Positions 1-12,660 of a stretch of DNA of 64,000 bases are shown here, one piece after another. A program made the position numbers and the translations under genes. The stretch is taken from the NCBI GenBank assembly GCA_037127255.1, contig JBANSL010000017.1, positions 46,695,745-46,759,744 on the forward strand, in the 5' to 3' direction. The notes below the pieces were generated by a model that saw only the letters and a list, made by a program, of their open reading frames with translations, did not search any database and was not told the DNA's origin. This DNA is from Persicaria tinctoria (lineage: Eukaryota; Streptophyta; Magnoliopsida; Caryophyllales; Polygonaceae). Position 1 is the stretch's first letter; each line of letters starts with the position of its first letter.

Positions 1-154
1 TTCTATCTCCTTTTAAAGATAATCCAGCCTTGACAAATGATTTGTCTATTGAATTGATGACTCGGCATGTAAATAACAAGCATGTTTCTTGGATACTTAT
101 GCTTTTATTTATTTCATCAAATAATGAGTTGTATACTTGTCCATCTACCTGCAG

Positions 155-3100
155 AACAACGAAAAACGCCAGTACAACGTGCTACCTATGAATATCTCAG
201 AGGCAAAGTTTTGGATGTGTTTCCGGATTATAGGAAAGAAGCTGAAGATCATCTTTCAAAAGCAGTATGCTAGCATAAATTGTTACATTTAAAGTCTATA
301 TCTTGTTTTTCTATGGAGCTAACTCATTCTCTTCTTTCTGTTTTCCCCTTCTCTTATGTGTGCCAGGTTAAGTTGAACCCATCTCTATCAGATGCTTGGC
401 TGTGTTTGGGAAACTGCATTTGGAAGAAAGGAGACCTATCGTCAGCAAAAAATTGCTTTACTATGGCTCTAAACAAGGTAATATTTTGGTTTCTTCATCT
501 CACCCAACATGAACATTGAGAACCATTTTGCTCATTTATTCCACATACAGGGTCCAAACAAGAGTATACTATGTCAGTTGTCAATGCTTGAAAGGAAAAT
601 GGCCCAAGGTATTTTACATCCTCATTTCTTTAACTCATCTATCTTCTAGCTCTAGCAAAGATTTATCTCCGACCAGTTGCGTTGGCTCAGGTCAACCACT
701 GGGAAATGCCAAAGACATCCTTGTGAGGTCGTCGATTCGACACTTTGTTGGCCACCCATGCTCCCCACCATGGGGACAGTACATCTGTGTATGTGGGATT
801 AGTGTATCCAAAGCGTATCTGGCTGCCCACAATAATCCCATGATTTATCTACAACCTTTCTAGATCAGAGTGTTTAACAGTATTGCGATATCCATATTTG
901 AAAGAGATATTCCTTGATCAAGGAATATCTCAGTGGCTAAATTGAAGTCTCAATTTATTGTTTTCAGAGATTTTGTGAACTGAAAACTTGAGATCTTTTT
1001 ATAATATAAGCACTTGGCGAGTTGGCGTACTTTATGAATTTTAAGTTCCGAAAAGAGATATTCTTTGATCCAGTAGCCACTGAGATGGATTTTTTTTAAT
1101 TTCTGGACACACCAATTTCAAAATTTACTTTCTGTCTAAACCTTCTTAATGCAGATAGATGTTACTAAGTCTCATTTTTATGTTTGATTCACAAGATGAT
1201 GCAGTTTGTTTAACCCATTTCTGATTCATTGTCTATGTTTCTTTCTCTGATCTTGAGTGAACTTTTTATGCCTGCAATTGTCTAGCATACCACCTTACAA
1301 GGCATAGTCTCAAGGTCCTGACAAGTTGATAGAAATGACTAGGAAGAAGGATCTCACTCCTAGGAAAACCACTCAAGCAAGAATCTGACGAAATTGGTGG
1401 AGAATCTCCAAATATGTATTCAATTCAATAATTCAAGTCCCCTTATAAACTCTAGCCGATTCTCCATTTATAAATTATAATGGAAAACCAGTATTTGACT
1501 CCCAATTAATAATAATAAAACTTAATCCTAAATTCAGCAACTAACTGGATAGTGGAGAACATGGAGACAATGGCTAAAAACTAAGGAGTGGGAATGAGAA
1601 ACTAATTAACTAACTAAATTCTGCAGGAAAGTGGAGATATTAATTAAAACTTAATGGAATTATACTGGGGTTGGCATCAATGCATCCTCCTCGAAAATCG
1701 CCTTGTCCTCAAGGCGAAACTTCAGTTTGGTCTACGTGACATCCCCTATTGCATCTCCCTCTGGGCCAAGGGATGGTTTTATTGGATGCCCAGTGACCTT
1801 CAGCATAGACGATAATGAGAGTTTGCAAATCTGTTGAGAGGTCCTATCCTGCTGAGGGCTGCTGTTTTGGGGACTGGAGATGGGACTTTTGGTTTTCAGA
1901 TAGTGAAGGCTGGTTTGTGGTTGTAGGAAGGGAGATGGAGAAGGCAACGCAGCTGGGTAAGAGTAGGCTAGTGGGTTTAGAGGACTGTTAGGCACTTTCG
2001 GGATTTTTGTTTGTGAAAGTTCTACGGTCAATTCAGCCACCTCCATTTTCTTTTCTACACCACCATCTTCAATTTCTTCTTCTGCAGCCTCCTCAATTTC
2101 ATCTTCTGCAGCCTCCTCTACAAAGACCTCAATTGCTTCTTCTGCTGTCACAACAGCAGGCTCCTTCTCTGCTGTCATTGCAGCAGCCTTCAGAGGCTCC
2201 TCCTTTGCTGTCACTGCACTGCAGCAACCTTCACCCCCTTTTCTGCTGCCAGCTTCATCTCCTCTTCTACTGTAGTATTCTTTTCATCCTCTATGACCAC
2301 TGTAGCTTTGACTGCCTTAGTCGAAGACGCCTTAATCTTCTTCACAAAATTCTCCAGCTGAGATGGCAAAGCCTCTACACCGGCCTTGAGGCTAACCAAT
2401 TCGCTGATTTCTTTTTCTTCCCCATCTTCTTCCTTCCGGATCTCCTCCATTACTGCTTCCCAGCAGGGATCTAAAGGCCCTATTTAGAACTCCAATTTGC
2501 TCCCAGGAAACTTGGGTCTGCTTTCCCCATCTTTAATCCAGGACAACAACAATTCCTTGCTTCTTTTATCCAACTGCGGATGAACAGGAATGCTTCTTCC
2601 CTACTCTCCATTGTAGCGGCTGGTGGGTGGGTGTTTTGATGATTGGTGGTTTGTGGATTGATAGCGGAATGGGTAGTCACCATTGGATCGATGGCTCTTA
2701 TACCAAATTGATAGAAACCACTAGGAACAAGGATCTCACTCCTAGGAAAACCACTCAAGCAAGAATCTAGCAAGAGGACATTGGTGGAGAATCTCCAAAT
2801 ATGTATTCAATTCAATAATTCAAGTCCCCTTATAAGCTCTAGCTGATTCTCCTTTTATAAATTATAATGGAAAACCAGTAACTGACTCCCAATTAATAAT
2901 AATAAAAATTAATCCTAAATTCAACAACTAACTAGATAGCGGAGAACATTTAAATTCTGCAGGAAAGTGAAGATATTAATTAAAACTTAATGGAATTATA
3001 CTGGGGTTCGTATCACAAGTTCACTCACCTAATTGAACTTTGAAAAGGATGCTTTATCAAGTGGCCATTTGAATGTTCCTTTTTCTGTTTTATTTAATTG

Positions 3101-6100
3101 TATTGTAGATCTCATTATTAAATTAGTAGGATCAGACTTGGAAGGGTATACCGGTATACTCTCAAAACTGAAACACTAGATTAGTGATTTTGTGCTCAAA
3201 ATTTATATTTTGGATCATTGCAGGCACCAAGAACGAGGCAGAAATTGTTGAAGAGAGTATTCAATATGCCAAGGAAGCTATTGCTTTGGATGTAAAAGAT
3301 GGAAACTCTTGGTGTAAGATACCTCATAAAAGCAATAAGAAAAATTATTGTGATGCTCATTTGATATGAAGATCTTTGTTTTATTCCTTTCTATATTTTT
3401 TTTGTGCAGAAAAAAATATCTTTTTTTTATTCATTTGATATGAAGATCTTTTTTTTTTCTTGTGGGTGTGGTGCGTTGTTTGATTTATATTTTTGTTTAA
3501 GAGTGATCGTTGTTGTGGCAATCATTTTGATATGAACATGTATAACCCAGCCATCATTTTGCAACTTTTGGGGGTATACTTTCTTTAAAATTTTATGGAA
3601 CATGCACAATCCATGCAACTTGTAATTCTGTACCTAGTTAGCTGGCTACTTTTTAATTGTGGTTTTCTGTGTACTTTAGGTAATTTGTTTTTCTGGTCTT
3701 AGATTATAATGATGCTACCCTTTCTATTTTGTCAGATTACCTAGGCAATGCATGTCTTACAAGCTTCTTCGTGACAGGAGCATGGGATCACTCTAAGCTT
3801 CTCCAGTCATTAAAGGCATATCAGAATGCTGTGAGTTTTCAGTCAACGGTGGCTTTTTATTTATCTGTATCTGCTTTTAAATATTTATTTCAGTATATTT
3901 AGGAAAATATACTTTTCTTTACGGGTCCACTCAAATAGTTCAAAGAAAGCCTCTGGTAGGAAACTTTGGATCTAACAAACTTTCTCACCAAGCTTTTTGA
4001 GAAGGAAAAAAACGGAAGATAATGCAAACAGAGTTGGAATCAGGCAATAGATAAACATAGCTACAAGCGTACAACTAGGGCAGCAAAATCATACTTAATG
4101 TCATGGCATGTAAGGAAAAACTTGAGGTGACCCTTTAAGCATCCATGAAGGTGATTTATAGCAGTTCTTTCTGACCACAAAATTTATTCAATCTTTGTTG
4201 GCAAACTAATAATGCAATATACAATGTAGCATCAACATTGGCATTAAGAAGGCCTCTAGTCTCAGTAGGTGGTGCAAGTGAAATAACTCCTTTTCCATTT
4301 GGAATCTTTGCTGCTTACCCTCCCTACTGTCTTTCTTCTAAATCAAATCACTTTCCATAATGGACTGATACTCTCATAAGTGATAGCGTCGAATTTGGAA
4401 ACAAGAAAGCTCCAATAATCAGATGAAAATAGCTCAGTAGCATGGAACTATACAGTAAAATAATATCCACTGTACCAATAGTTCAGTAACCCAATAACAA
4501 ACACGCCCTAGTTACTTATATAGCCTTACATGAGTATGCCATTGCCCAGACATACAGCCAAAATCCCATCAGTGCATGGCTTATTTTTATGTATATAGCC
4601 TTACCCTAGTAGATCACCCTAGTTAAGAGTTAAGACCTTACACTAGCTTACCTTATCATCAACTCACCCATCTCCCTGTGCGGCTGGTACCCATTGTCTG
4701 CTGGTTTATTCCTCTGGTCCTTGGCCTTCTTTATTCTTTTTCCTAACAAGGACCTATGCAGGGGAAAATATTCTTTTCAATAATATATAATTCTAAAAGA
4801 AGGATAATATACACATCCCCTCAATTCAAAAGCTACAATCAGGATTTTTTTCCCCCTTGCTGCTCAACAGTTTTCTATGCCTTTTCATGCTCTAACATGT
4901 TTCTGTGTGTTTTAGGAGAAAGATGAAAGAATGAAATCCAACCCAGACCTGTTTTTTAATTGTGCTACTGTAAGTAATGCTTTATTTTGTAGATTCCATG
5001 AGCATTTCATTATCTTTTAATGCAAAGTTAGTTGCTAAAATCATTATATTTGCTTCTTTTGTTGTTGATGTTCATGAGTTAACAAGCTCTGAAATATCCA
5101 TTTCAAAATCCTTTAGGGTTGTCATTGATGAAATGCTTGTGTACATAATATTTTTTCTCTTATTTAATGCTATTCCTCATTTTTAAATGTCAGGTAAACA
5201 AGTATCTAGAAAATTATGAGAGGGCCCTTAGTGGGTTTGAAGCAGCTGCTTCGAAAGATCCTGGCCTAAATGCAGATCAAGAGGTCAAGAAAATTGTTAT
5301 TCTTCTGGACAAACTAGACAACTTGCTGAAAGTAAATATTTCATTTTTGCTTTGATATATACTGCATACCAGTTTTCTTCTTTATGCTAATAAGGGATTT
5401 CCTTCTATCACATCCACCAGACTGGCATTGACAGTGGCAAGTAATATTCTAGAGAACACATTTCAATTGAAATGTGCAATTTCTTTATAATTAAATGTTT
5501 GCACATGGACAATTTTGCTGCTTGGCCAATATAGATAGATTAATTAATAGTTGTTCTCTTACATGTTATTTTATGTTGCTTTTACAACTGATGATATTTT
5601 CAAGATTGTGTAGTATGCATACTGAAAATTATTAGGTGGAGTACAATAATAACTGTTGAACAACATGTGCAGTGAAAAAGAAAAATAAACATAGGCTCTC
5701 TTGGACCTCTTGAAATGTTTGACGGGATCTTCCTTGACAGGGACAAACTAAAGCTAAACGGCTTGCACCTCTTGTTTCATCCTTGGCCACAGCTAGTTGT
5801 AAGCTACTTTTAACTTACTTTGGAAGAACTATTTATGTGACCCGTACCTACTATTAATAACATAATTTTGCTTTTCATCTGTTTTAAAAGTGAATCCCTC
5901 GTACAAAAAGGCTACAGTGGATCAACTTTTGAATGGCCTGAACAAAACAGTTGCAGTGGTTGGGAAAGTGCTATTCTTTGTGAAGCATGAAAACACTACA
6001 CCGCTGTAAGTGCCATGGAAAAGTTTTCCCTCATTTTTTGAAATACCTCATTTGAGTTGGTTGGACTTCTATCATGGTTGGCGCCTTTCAATTCAATATA

Positions 6101-7093
6101 ATACCTGGAAAGCTGTTGAACTTGCCAAATTCTTCAATTACCTAGGGCATCTCTGTTTTGGAAGGATGGAGATGCAACACTGACTACCACTATTTTTGTT
6201 GCAGATACTACGTGGTTTGTGACCCAGCTCAAAGATGTTTTGTCCTATCTGTCTGTGGGATACATGACAGTGCCGTGAGTTCCTTCCAACTGTTATCTTA
6301 AGGAAGCTAATGCATATTCACGCCTTGATTTTGCTTCTTCATAATCTTCTCATTTAATTGTCAGCAGATTTACAAAAGAGAAATGCATCTAAAAGGAATC
6401 AAGTTTCAGTTTATTTAAATAGAATTATGTTTGTTAACCACTTTTGGTGCTTTAATCGATGCATAAGTAACCTGAATTTGTGAAAATGCTTCAAGATGTA
6501 TGATGCATTTTGGCTTCAAAAAAATCCAAATCAGAACTTTGATTAACTTGCTTAAAATACTAAATTATCTAAATAACTCAAAATTTTACATTTCTTTTGT
6601 TTGATAAACGATTTATCATTAAATGAAGTCCATAAGGGCTTTCACCGCATTATCCCTTTTCCAAGTGGAAATAATTTTTGTTTAGATTACCACAGATTGC
6701 TGTCATCGGTTCTTTTCAGAATTCTGAGTATTTCTAGTTATTGCAGATAAAAGAAGGAAACCAAGTGACCTTATTGGAACCTTGGCACCGTAACATTAGT
6801 TTTAGCTGGAAAGGAAAGGTAAAATAACTCAACCAACCTTTTTATTCCACTTTTTTCTTTTGGATATTGGTAAGGTTTTGGTTTGCCATTTGTAATCTGG
6901 TGCGAAAGTGTCTTGGGTTGATGAAAATAGTTCAGAAAGACTCACAATACTTGTTCTGCTGTATTGTAATTAGCATTATGAATACAAGTCAATCCGCGTG
7001 GACTTCATAGAACAACTGCTGGTGAATGGAAAACCTCTTCCTCCTGAACATGCCATCCGTGCATCCATTCATGCCCAACACAAACCTTCATAA
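155..7093 (+). CDS. TTC5-like tetratricopeptide repeat / OB-fold protein (5' end outside window)
   Basis: Twelve exons can be joined in frame: 155-264, 367-477, 551-608, 3224-3313, 3736-3830, 4916-4969, 5194-5331, 5741-5798, 5891-6005, 6205-6274, 6747-6818 and 6974-7093 (TAA). All have AG acceptors and GT donors, and phases match throughout, giving about 362 codons. The first exon starts in mid-codon, so the start lies upstream. TPR helices are clear (DAWLCLGNCIWKKGD, then NYERALSGFEAAASKDP). The C-terminal part (KTVAVVGKVLFFVKHE, then YYVVCDPAQRCFVLSVCG) fits the OB-fold domain of the TTC5/Strap family. The animal protein acts in tubulin mRNA autoregulation and as a p300 cofactor; the plant role is not established. 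No internal stop or frameshift is seen, so it is probably functional. Intron 3 (609-3223) was enlarged by an LTR element. Confidence 0.9.
640..860 (+). repeat. Possible tRNA-derived SINE remnant in TTC5 intron 3
   Basis: An A-box-like TGGCTCAGG (683-691) and a B-box-like GTCGATTCGACA (731-742) lie about 40 bp apart, the spacing of a tRNA-type Pol III promoter. GC-richer sequence follows inside an AT-rich intron. No target duplication or tail was identified, so the call is tentative. Confidence 0.3.
1327..1679 (-). repeat. LTR (element 3' LTR)
   Basis: 353-bp terminal repeat, similar to 2709-3015 along its length apart from a roughly 45-bp block present only here. The outer side carries target duplication CAAGT. 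Confidence 0.88.
1732..2450 (-). pseudogene. Disrupted internal ORF of the short LTR element
   Basis: An ATG-started reading frame (2450 to 2211) is continued in another frame to 1732. The product is rich in Glu, Lys and Ala with repeated EEA-type heptads, typical of a charged coiled-coil or gag-like spacer. No protease, reverse transcriptase or zinc knuckle is visible. The two parts are in different frames, so it cannot now encode one protein. Function not recognised. Confidence 0.45.
2709..3015 (-). repeat. LTR (element 5' LTR)
   Basis: 307-bp terminal repeat next to the primer-binding site. The outer side carries target duplication CAAGT (3016-3020). Confidence 0.88.
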
Positions 7094-7673
7094 TCCTTGA
7101 AGAAGCTGCAGTTTTATTTTTGCTCGAATTGGTGTGGTATCTTGTGGCTTGTAACTGATGTAATCAATACAGTGAATTTGAAATGTAAATGCCTGTTTCT
7201 CAATGTTGATTGCATTTAGATCTTGCCTTTGTATTGTGACTCCTTTTTATTGTGTCAAAATATTTTGTTAGAGGATTTTAGTTTAATTCCTTCATGCCTG
7301 TTTATTTTGTGATTCCTGTTTATTTTGTAGCCTTTCCATCACGCCACATAGGTGGAGAGTATCCAGTACTATCCACCTATGTGACGTGATGAAGCGAGTA
7401 TCACGGTTGGATGAAAACCCGTAATTTTGCGAAGTGTGATTTATGTATGGCAGTTGTACATAATATGTATCTCATGTTCCAATTTATTACAATTTTTTCC
7501 CCCAACTATTGCCCTATGACATACAAATTTATTTATTATTTACATTTGAGGGGCCTTTATACAAAACGAAACAATGAACCATGAGTTTCATATGAACCTC
7601 ACACAAGCTGTGTAGTACAAACAATATTATACTTAAGATATGGTATTTTGTTTACATATTTTTCACCATCCTT
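7094..7673. other. Intergenic spacer between TTC5-like gene and P450 pseudogene
   Basis: This is the converging 3' flank of both genes. It is AT-rich, with no ORF of note. The only structure seen is the inverted repeat at 7337-7391. Confidence 0.7.
7337..7391. repeat. 20-bp inverted repeat (hairpin) 3' of TTC5-like gene
   Basis: Arms 7337-7356 and 7372-7391 are complementary at 19 of 20 positions around a 15-nt loop. The left arm begins CATCACG and ends AGGTGGA. It may be a small palindromic transposon remnant or an RNA hairpin in the 3' flank. Confidence 0.8.
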
Positions 7674-9674
7674 TCACAGACGATGAAATATGAGAGGAGC
7701 GCCAAACTGAGGGTTAAGAAGACCGTGAGAGATGGGAGCATGAACATACGAGGGTGAGAGTTGGAACTCAAAACGTTGCAGATCCGAGGGCCCCAACCGA
7801 ATGACAAGAACGACACTCCCCCTTTGGATGCCTTTGAGATCCCTTGAGCAAACCTCTCGGGATTGAACTCCTTGGCGTCGTCACCCCATACCTGAGGGTC
7901 TTGTTGAATGTAGTGTATTGGCAAGTTGATCAGGGAACCATGGGGCAATGTTAGGTCTCCGAGCTTGGTATTGTCACCGACAACCATTCGTTTGAGCTCC
8001 ATTACCGGAGGGTATAGCCTCAACACCTCTTGAAAGATTATGTTGATCTGCAAGTTAGTTCATGAGATCCACATAATGAGTAATTAGAGAGAACAAAGTC
8101 AATCCTTAATTAAGGTCAACATCTCACATGTAACACAACTAAGTGATACAAATGTACCGTTTTGAGGCGGTTAAGTCCCTCAAAGTCGGGCATCTTGTGG
8201 CCAAATGTGTTGAGGACTTCTTTGCGGGCTCTTGACTGCCAATCTTGATGTTTACACAGTAAGATCAAGGTCCATATGAGCAAGGCTGATGTGGTCTCTT
8301 GACCTGCAAGGTAGAACAATTTGCACTCGTCGATCATTTCTTTGGTAGTAATCCTAACTTTATGCTTCTTGGTGCCTTCATTTTGAGAGTTAGATTCCAT
8401 CAATAGACCCAATAGGTCATCTTTGGTTTCTCTCCCTTCCTTCCTCTTGTCTATGATGCCTGATAGTAAGGTCTTGATTTCTCTCTCAATTGCTCTCATC
8501 TTGTTGTTTCCCTCCGTTGGCAAGAACCTGTCACAAAAGCAATCAAATCGCCTCCCTAGCTACCGGTTATGAATTATGAAACCGATTTGAAAGAAAGTTG
8601 AGATTGGTTACTTTAGTCCTGGAGAGTAAACAGATTGATTGAGTTGATCAACAACAATGAGTTGTTCCCTGATGAGTTGGAAAATGCGCCTTCCTTCTTC
8701 ATAGGAGCTTCCAAATGCAGCCCTAGAAATTGAATCTGCAGACATACTAATGAGATAATCACACACATCAATCTCTGGCTCAGACTTGGATAGCTTCTCC
8801 TCCCACAGGCTCACCATCTCACTGCAGCTAGTGTAGAATGCTGGAAGCATCAACTGTTAACGGACAGAGCATTAAAATTCAATGACCCAATTACTCAAAT
8901 AATTACAAGTACGTGTTACATATATATATATATACCTTCAATTTTTGAATGTGGAAAGCTGGGTTGAGGAGCTTCCTATGGTGAGCCCATTTGTGACCCT
9001 CATAGCTGAAAAGGCCAAGAGCAAGCATGGAAGTGATTGGGTTGGTCTTCGGCTTCTGAAACTGGTTGTACTTTGTAAACACCTCTCTCGCCAATCCCGC
9101 CTCTCCTATACTCACCACCGGAATTGGCCCTTCCCACATCAAACAGTTTTTCCCTGCCCATCCAAACAAATGAATCAATAATATTGGCTGAATTAATTTA
9201 ACCCTATGTTAATTATGTCATTACCTATATCTATAATAATAATACTACAAAAAACCTTGTGTTCATAAATGCATACCTCGTATAACTTCTAATATTGTAC
9301 TCCGTATATATCAATTTAAATTTCAAAATTATAATTTCTTAAATTAAAAAAATGTCTATCTTTTCATCTTTCAAATATACTAGTATAATCCCCGCACAAT
9401 GACGCGATCTTTTATAAATAAAATCTTACTAATATATTTAATTAATATTATAACATAATTGTAAAAGTTCAGAAAATTAAATATTTTGAATTAAACTCAT
9501 GAGTTGAGAAAACGATTAAAATAGTATATATAAACATATATATAGATATAGATGTAGATTACTAATATTAATTTTATATTTTCTTATTATTAATTTTATG
9601 TTTTGAATTAATTAATCCCATTGTTTTTTTATAGAAAAAAAAAACTTATAAAATTATAATTTAGGCTAAGATCA

Positions 9675-10434
9675 ATGTTTTGAATTAAGCCCAATAGTTA
9701 GTAAAATTAAAGAAAAAAGAGAATTAAAGGAAATAGAAGGAAAAAAAATTAGAATTAAAGAAAATCAAAGAAAAATGGCAAAAATAATGATTGGTCGAGA
9801 CTCCTAAAATTTATCTAACCTTGACACATCATCCTAAACTCTTCTAAATTAAGAGTTTATATAGAATATAGATGTTTTGAATTAAGCCCAATAGTTAGTA
9901 AAATTAAAGAAAAAAGAGAATTAAAGGAAAAAAAAGAAAAAAAAAATTAGAATTAAAGAAAATCAAAGAAAAATGGAAAAAATAATGATTGGTCGAGACT
10001 CCTAAAATTTATCTAAACTTGACACATCATCCTAAACTCTTCTAAATTAAAAGTTTATATAGATATAGATAGTTAGTAAAATTAAAGAAAAAAGAGAATT
10101 AAAGAAAAAAGAAGAAAAAAAATGAGAATTAAAGAAAATCAAAGAAAAATGGCAAAAATAATGATTGGTCGAGACTCCTAAAATTTCTCTAAGCTTGACA
10201 CATCATCCTAAACTCTTCTAAATTAAGAGTTTATATAGATATATATAGATATATAGATAGTTAGTAAAATTAAAGAAAAAAGAGAATTAAAGGAAAAAGA
10301 AGAAAAAAAATATAATTAAAGAAAATCAAAGAAAAATGGCAAAAATAATGATTGGTCGAGACTCCTAAAATTTCTCTAAGCTTGACACATCATCCTAAAC
10401 TTTTCTAAATTAAGAGTTTATATAGATATAGATA
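9675..10434. repeat. Four-unit tandem repeat (about 180-197 bp) in P450 intron 1
   Basis: Four units begin near 9675, 9872, 10071 and 10259. Each contains GATTGGTCGAGACTCC and CTTGACACATCATCC and ends in a TATAGATA-rich tract. Units differ by small indels in A-rich runs. Confidence 0.9.
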
Positions 10435-10659
10435 CTTTAATTCAAAGAAATAAATTACTCTTTTTTCCATCTTCCAAATTAATGATTCAATCATAAATTA
10501 CTTGGACCCAAGTACTAAGCACCTCATAAATCTTATAGCCTCATAAATATATACATAACAAATATGATATTTATGCCGTTCAAAATTAAATATAATCTTA
10601 GGTTATATCCTATAAATTAATAATTTTTCTTGCAAAAGAAATCCTATATATTTGACATA

Positions 10660-11290
10660 GGTAGATTAGGAATTTAGGAGCAGCAAAAATATGTAAATGA
10701 GAAGAAGTTCATAGTTACGTACCCTCGAAAAAGAATAAGTTCGTAGAAAAAGAGTCTGAATTGATAAGAAAGAAAGTATACAAAGTACGGAGTTATATTT
10801 TGCATCTTATTATTCGTTTTTCAAAATTAATATATACCAAATTTGATATTTGTTTTTAATTCGGCAATATTTTTTTATACAATATTTGTTAATGTTATTG
10901 TAGAGAAGTAATACTCATGAAAAATATGAGAATGAGAAGTCACATTGTTTGACATCTTATTCTTATTTTTTTTTAAAAACTAATATATACACAAATTGAT
11001 ATTTCTTTTTTATTTGGAAAGGTAATGTGATTTTTCTATGATGTTTGTTAATGTTATTGTAAAAAAGCACTATTGATGAAAAATACGATAATGAGTAGAA
11101 ATTCATAGAGAGGGCATTAACCGAGAAGGAAAAGGTATACAAAGGAATATTTTATATCTTATTCTTAATGTTTTACATTAATATATACAAAATTGGGTAT
11201 TTTTTTTAAAAAAAAAATAGAAAGGTAAGGCTTTTTTTATATATGTTCGTTAATGTTATTGTAGAGAAGCAAAAATTGGTGAAATTCTCT
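10660..11290. repeat. Degenerate three-unit tandem repeat in P450 intron 1
   Basis: The shared core GTTAATGTTATTGTA recurs at 10888, 11046 and 11249, each in a similar AT-rich context (AATATATAC upstream). Spacing is 158 and 203 bp. Confidence 0.6.
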
Positions 11291-11431
11291 TGATGTTGAT
11301 CGAAGAAGTGAAAATGGAGTATTGTTTTTTCCAATTTGTTTGTATATCATTCCTCTAATGTCATAATTTTTTTGATCGAAGCTCTAATGTCATAATATTT
11401 TCATTTTTATCATTAATTAGTTAAATATTTT

Positions 11432-12660
11432 CACTACGCCACTGTGCATATCAGGTGACGACCTTCTTTGCTTTCGTCGCTTCAAAGGTATCCAGGCAAT
11501 GAAACTATAAACACTCGTCGCTCCAACTCTCCACCCGGGTAAGGGTTCATGCGGTTCTATTCAAGTGACCAACTATGGTATACGTTCGTCACTTGGAATA
11601 ATTCAGGTGACGGAGCAGTACATGTTAGTTATCTGAATGAGTCCCAAAAGTAGATCATTGCTACTGTTCGTCACTTGAGGAAATTCAGGTGACGGAGTAA
11701 ACAAGGTTGGTTGCTTGAATGAATGCCAAAAAATAGCAATCATTCAGGTGACGGAAGTTTTTTTAATGTTGGCCACTTTGACCGAATTTTTTTAATGTTG
11801 GTCACTTGAGATAATTCAGGTGACGGAGATAACATGTATAATCAATGTTTTTCGCTTGAAAACGAGTACCCCATTGGACCCATTTTTAAAAAAATCTTAT
11901 GAGTTATAAAGATAAGGAATTTATAATGTTTTAAATTAATTATATAATTTTAATCTTATAAGTTATATTTATAATGTTTTAAAACCGTAATTTATAATGT
12001 TATACGTAATTTTGAAATTAATTATATGATGTTTTTATAATGTTAAAACCATAACTTTACATTAATTAGGCAATGTGTTTATACAACCATGCTAACTAAG
12101 TATCATATTAATTAATTAGATAATGTAATTTATAATCTTATAAGTTATATTTGTATTATTTTTATACAACCATATTAATTAGGTAATATTTATAATTTTT
12201 TATATAAATTAAACAATACTAAACTACTTAACTAAAGCTATATTTGTAGTTTTTTTTAATAATAATATAATGTTATATTCATACGAGTTAATGTTATTTG
12301 TAGATATTATATTTATATAATTAAGTTATGAATACAATATGAGTTATTAGTAATAACTCATAAGTTATAAACATATAAATATATAATGTTATAATCAATA
12401 AATTTGGAATGTTATATTCATAATGTTTATAAAACCATAATTTATAATGTCAAAAGATTATGAATGAATTATGTAATATTTTTATAATGTTAAACCATAG
12501 TATTAGGTAATGTTATGACACACACTAATCAAGTGACGGAACAAACCCGTCCCCTTAATGTTATGACACTTCTGACAATGACAAGCGACGTCTCCAGAGT
12601 TCGTCAGTTGAAATGGTTCAGGTGACGACGATACATGGAGTTCGTCAGTTGAAAGTGTAT
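11432..12660. mobile_element. CACTA-like element remnant with palindromic subterminal repeats
   Basis: The segment begins CACTACGCC and carries repeated TCAGGTGACG motifs near its left end (about 11450, 11603, 11685, 11744, 11816) and again near 12528 and 12618. Several pair with an upstream CGTCACTTG to form short palindromes (11587-11612, 11669-11694). The middle is very AT-rich with no ORF. A CACTA start plus subterminal repeats suggests an En/Spm-type non-autonomous element. A matching right end GTAGTG was not found, so the right border is approximate. Confidence 0.5.

Larger units (their letters stand above)
1327..3015 (-). mobile_element. Complete short non-autonomous LTR retroelement in TTC5 intron 3
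   Basis: Two similar direct repeats (1327-1679 and 2709-3015) begin TGATA and end with CATCA or TATCA. The whole unit is flanked by the 5-bp duplication CAAGT (1322-1326 and 3016-3020). On the minus strand a primer-binding site TGGTATAAGAGCC (2693-2705) matches the initiator-Met tRNA type with one mismatch and abuts the right LTR. A purine tract GAGGAGGATG abuts the left LTR. At 1.69 kb with no reverse transcriptase it must have been mobilised in trans. The flanking intron sequence and splice sites are undisturbed. The two LTRs differ by several indels, so it is not recent. Confidence 0.9.

Noticed and set aside
2007..2474. Leu/Pro-rich plus-strand ORF in the short LTR element
   Set aside because: Antisense shadow of the Glu/Ala-rich minus-strand frame.
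8945..9181. Plus-strand ORF over P450 exon 2
   Set aside because: Antisense shadow of a clear P450 exon with correct splice sites.
9675..10434. CRISPR-like array
   Set aside because: Repeat units are 180-197 bp, AT-rich, without spacers, in a plant intron; it is a minisatellite-type tandem repeat.
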